Virus record (IMG/VR): IMGVR_UViG_3300008952_000119
Span: 1-39,598 of that record
Reading direction: 5' to 3' (one strand)
DNA: 39,598 bases
Source: a virus
This document shows positions 38,871 through 39,598 of this stretch, piece by piece. The notes under the pieces were generated by a model. That model was not told the origin of the DNA and searched no databases. It was given only the letters and a program-made list of their open reading frames with translations. The stretch's first letter is position 1; the number at the start of each line of letters is the position of its first letter. Both the position numbers and the translations under genes were made by a program.

Positions 38871-39598
38871 TTAATCAATCCCATGTCTTTTTCGCCCGAG
38901 TCGACTGTAGCGACGGCGCTGGCGGTCGGACGGGGAGTCCCCTGCGCGTTGTCGAATGCGGTCTTGGCGTGCTTCCAGACTAAAATAGCCGGCTTCTTCA
39001 TTGTCAGCGACCTGACCGGGTGGTACGGGCTGTTCGTCCGCTTCCTCCGCATCTGCTTCTGTTCCGGGTGCATCCTGGGTGGAGGCCTCAAGACTCTCTC
39101 CGGTGCCATTGCCGCTAGTCGCGCCATCGGCCGATTGGTTCTGATCTGGCGGATCAGGATAGAAACCATCTTCGAGAATATTAACGTTGAAGGGATAAGT
39201 CTTTGAAGCAAAGTCGTTGTCGTCGCCCCAGCCGACAGTGAATTCATGAATGACGTCGAAGGAAAGATTAACCTCGATGAGTTTGGGAAGGATCATGCCT
39301 TTAACTTCGGGTGGTTGAAAGACACCATAGTCGGTGTTCTCTAAATTGTAATTAACGGTTAAGTTTTGGATAACCCCAAGGAGGCCCTGTTTGCCGGCCA
39401 ACGAGAAGTCGCCGAGGTTCATCGGCACCGGTGGCGCGGTACTGGAATTCTTTTCAGTGATGCCGCGCACAGCAGTACTAGGGAGTTGTTTTTGAGTAAA
39501 TCCCAAGACGTTAAGGCGCACAAGCGGAGACCGGGAAATGGTTTGTGCGGGGATGTTGCCAGTACTCACGCTCGAATAGGAAGGGTAAATAAACTGAA
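38871..39598 (-). CDS. Baseplate/tail structural protein, 5' partial
   Basis: The frame is open to the right edge of the window, so the true start lies outside; the GTG at 39569 is only an internal codon. The readable part includes FSLAGKQGLLGVIQNLTVNYNL, a beta-rich LPKLIEVNLSFDVIHEFTVGW segment, a Gly/Glu/Asp-rich disordered linker (about 60 residues, with DQNQSADGATSGNGTGES) and an Arg-rich C-terminus (RQRRRYSRLGRKRHG). The central strand pattern with VIHEF and GW resembles baseplate or tail-tube junction proteins in other phages, and the LysM gene lies just downstream. The exact role is unknown. Confidence 0.75.
   Translation of the reverse strand, partial: QFIYPSYSSVSTGNIPAQTISRSPLVRLNVLGFTQKQLPSTAVRGITEKNSSTAPPVPMNLGDFSLAGKQGLLGVIQNLTVNYNLENTDYGVFQPPEVKGMILPKLIEVNLSFDVIHEFTVGWGDDNDFASKTYPFNVNILEDGFYPDPPDQNQSADGATSGNGTGESLEASTQDAPGTEADAEEADEQPVPPGQVADNEEAGYFSLEARQDRIRQRAGDSPSDRQRRRYSRLGRKRHGID

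Noticed and set aside
38852-39247. Minus-strand open frame of 131 aa overlapping the baseplate-like gene in another frame
   Set aside because: It lies almost wholly within the larger continuous frame, is low-complexity and has no ribosome-binding site; the larger frame is open to the window edge.
1-39598. tRNA genes, CRISPR arrays, insertion sequences, attachment sites
   Set aside because: No cloverleaf with TTCRANY arm, no regularly spaced repeats, no transposase or integrase motif was seen on either strand by eye.

Overview
The window is a gene-dense stretch of a tailed double-stranded DNA phage (Caudoviricetes). It looks like a large, probably myovirus-type phage distantly related to the T4 supergroup. 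The signs are a UvsX-type recombinase, a gp32-like ssDNA-binding protein with a zinc motif, a gp41/DnaB-type helicase, a FEN-type 5'-3' exonuclease, a LysM baseplate-type protein and an endolysin. All 43 genes I support lie on the minus strand, so transcription runs from position 39598 down to 1. Most neighbours overlap by 4-20 nt or are separated by a few bases. No tRNA, rRNA, CRISPR array, insertion sequence or integrase is visible. The host is probably a bacterium with ordinary sigma70-type promoters that can supply cobalamin (class II ribonucleotide reductase). The host itself cannot be named from the sequence.

Layout in the direction of transcription. (1) 39.6-33.5 kb: virion genes, namely a baseplate-like protein cut by the window edge, a LysM protein, a 1267-aa structural protein and a 406-aa protein. 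(2) 33.5-26.9 kb: replication and recombination, namely a compact family A DNA polymerase without an exonuclease domain, a divergent tubulin/FtsZ-like protein, SSB, a ParB-like protein, UvsX, a small exported WXXGXW-type protein and a 5'-3' exonuclease. (3) 26.8-20.4 kb: replicative helicase, cobalamin-dependent ribonucleotide reductase, a GroES-like co-chaperonin, an amidase endolysin and a nucleotidyltransferase-like/Rossmann-like pair. (4) 20.5-12.2 kb: a full-length DNA polymerase III alpha subunit, a ClpP-like protease, a J-domain protein, dUTPase, a phage adenine methyltransferase, a SufT-like Fe-S factor, a zinc-ribbon protein, a thioredoxin, an IMPDH/GMP reductase family enzyme and a ribbon-helix-helix-like protein. 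(5) 12.1-6.5 kb: an acidic scaffold-like protein, a membrane-anchored protein, a second ClpP-like protein, a 494-aa protein, GroEL and small genes. (6) 6.5 kb-1: a degenerate Dam-like protein, a four-helix membrane protein, a 1215-aa multidomain protein, an exported trypsin-like protease and small genes.

Three themes stand out. First, there is a phage proteostasis set: GroEL, a GroES-like protein, a J-domain protein, two ClpP-like proteases and a trypsin-like protease. Second, the replication machinery is mixed: Pol III alpha and a family A polymerase occur together with T4-type helicase, SSB and recombinase, plus nucleotide enzymes and a thioredoxin. Third, there is a clear set of strong sigma70-like promoters (TTGACA, 17-nt spacer, TATATT/TATAAT, usually preceded by GT). 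Most sit in the few intergenic gaps or at the tails of upstream genes, and several are embedded in coding sequence. They cover the replication, nucleotide and chaperone genes and are not seen in the structural genes. The best candidate for an undescribed system is the tubulin/FtsZ-fold protein at 31474-32334, which has lost the canonical GTP-binding glycine box and lies between the family A polymerase and the SSB.
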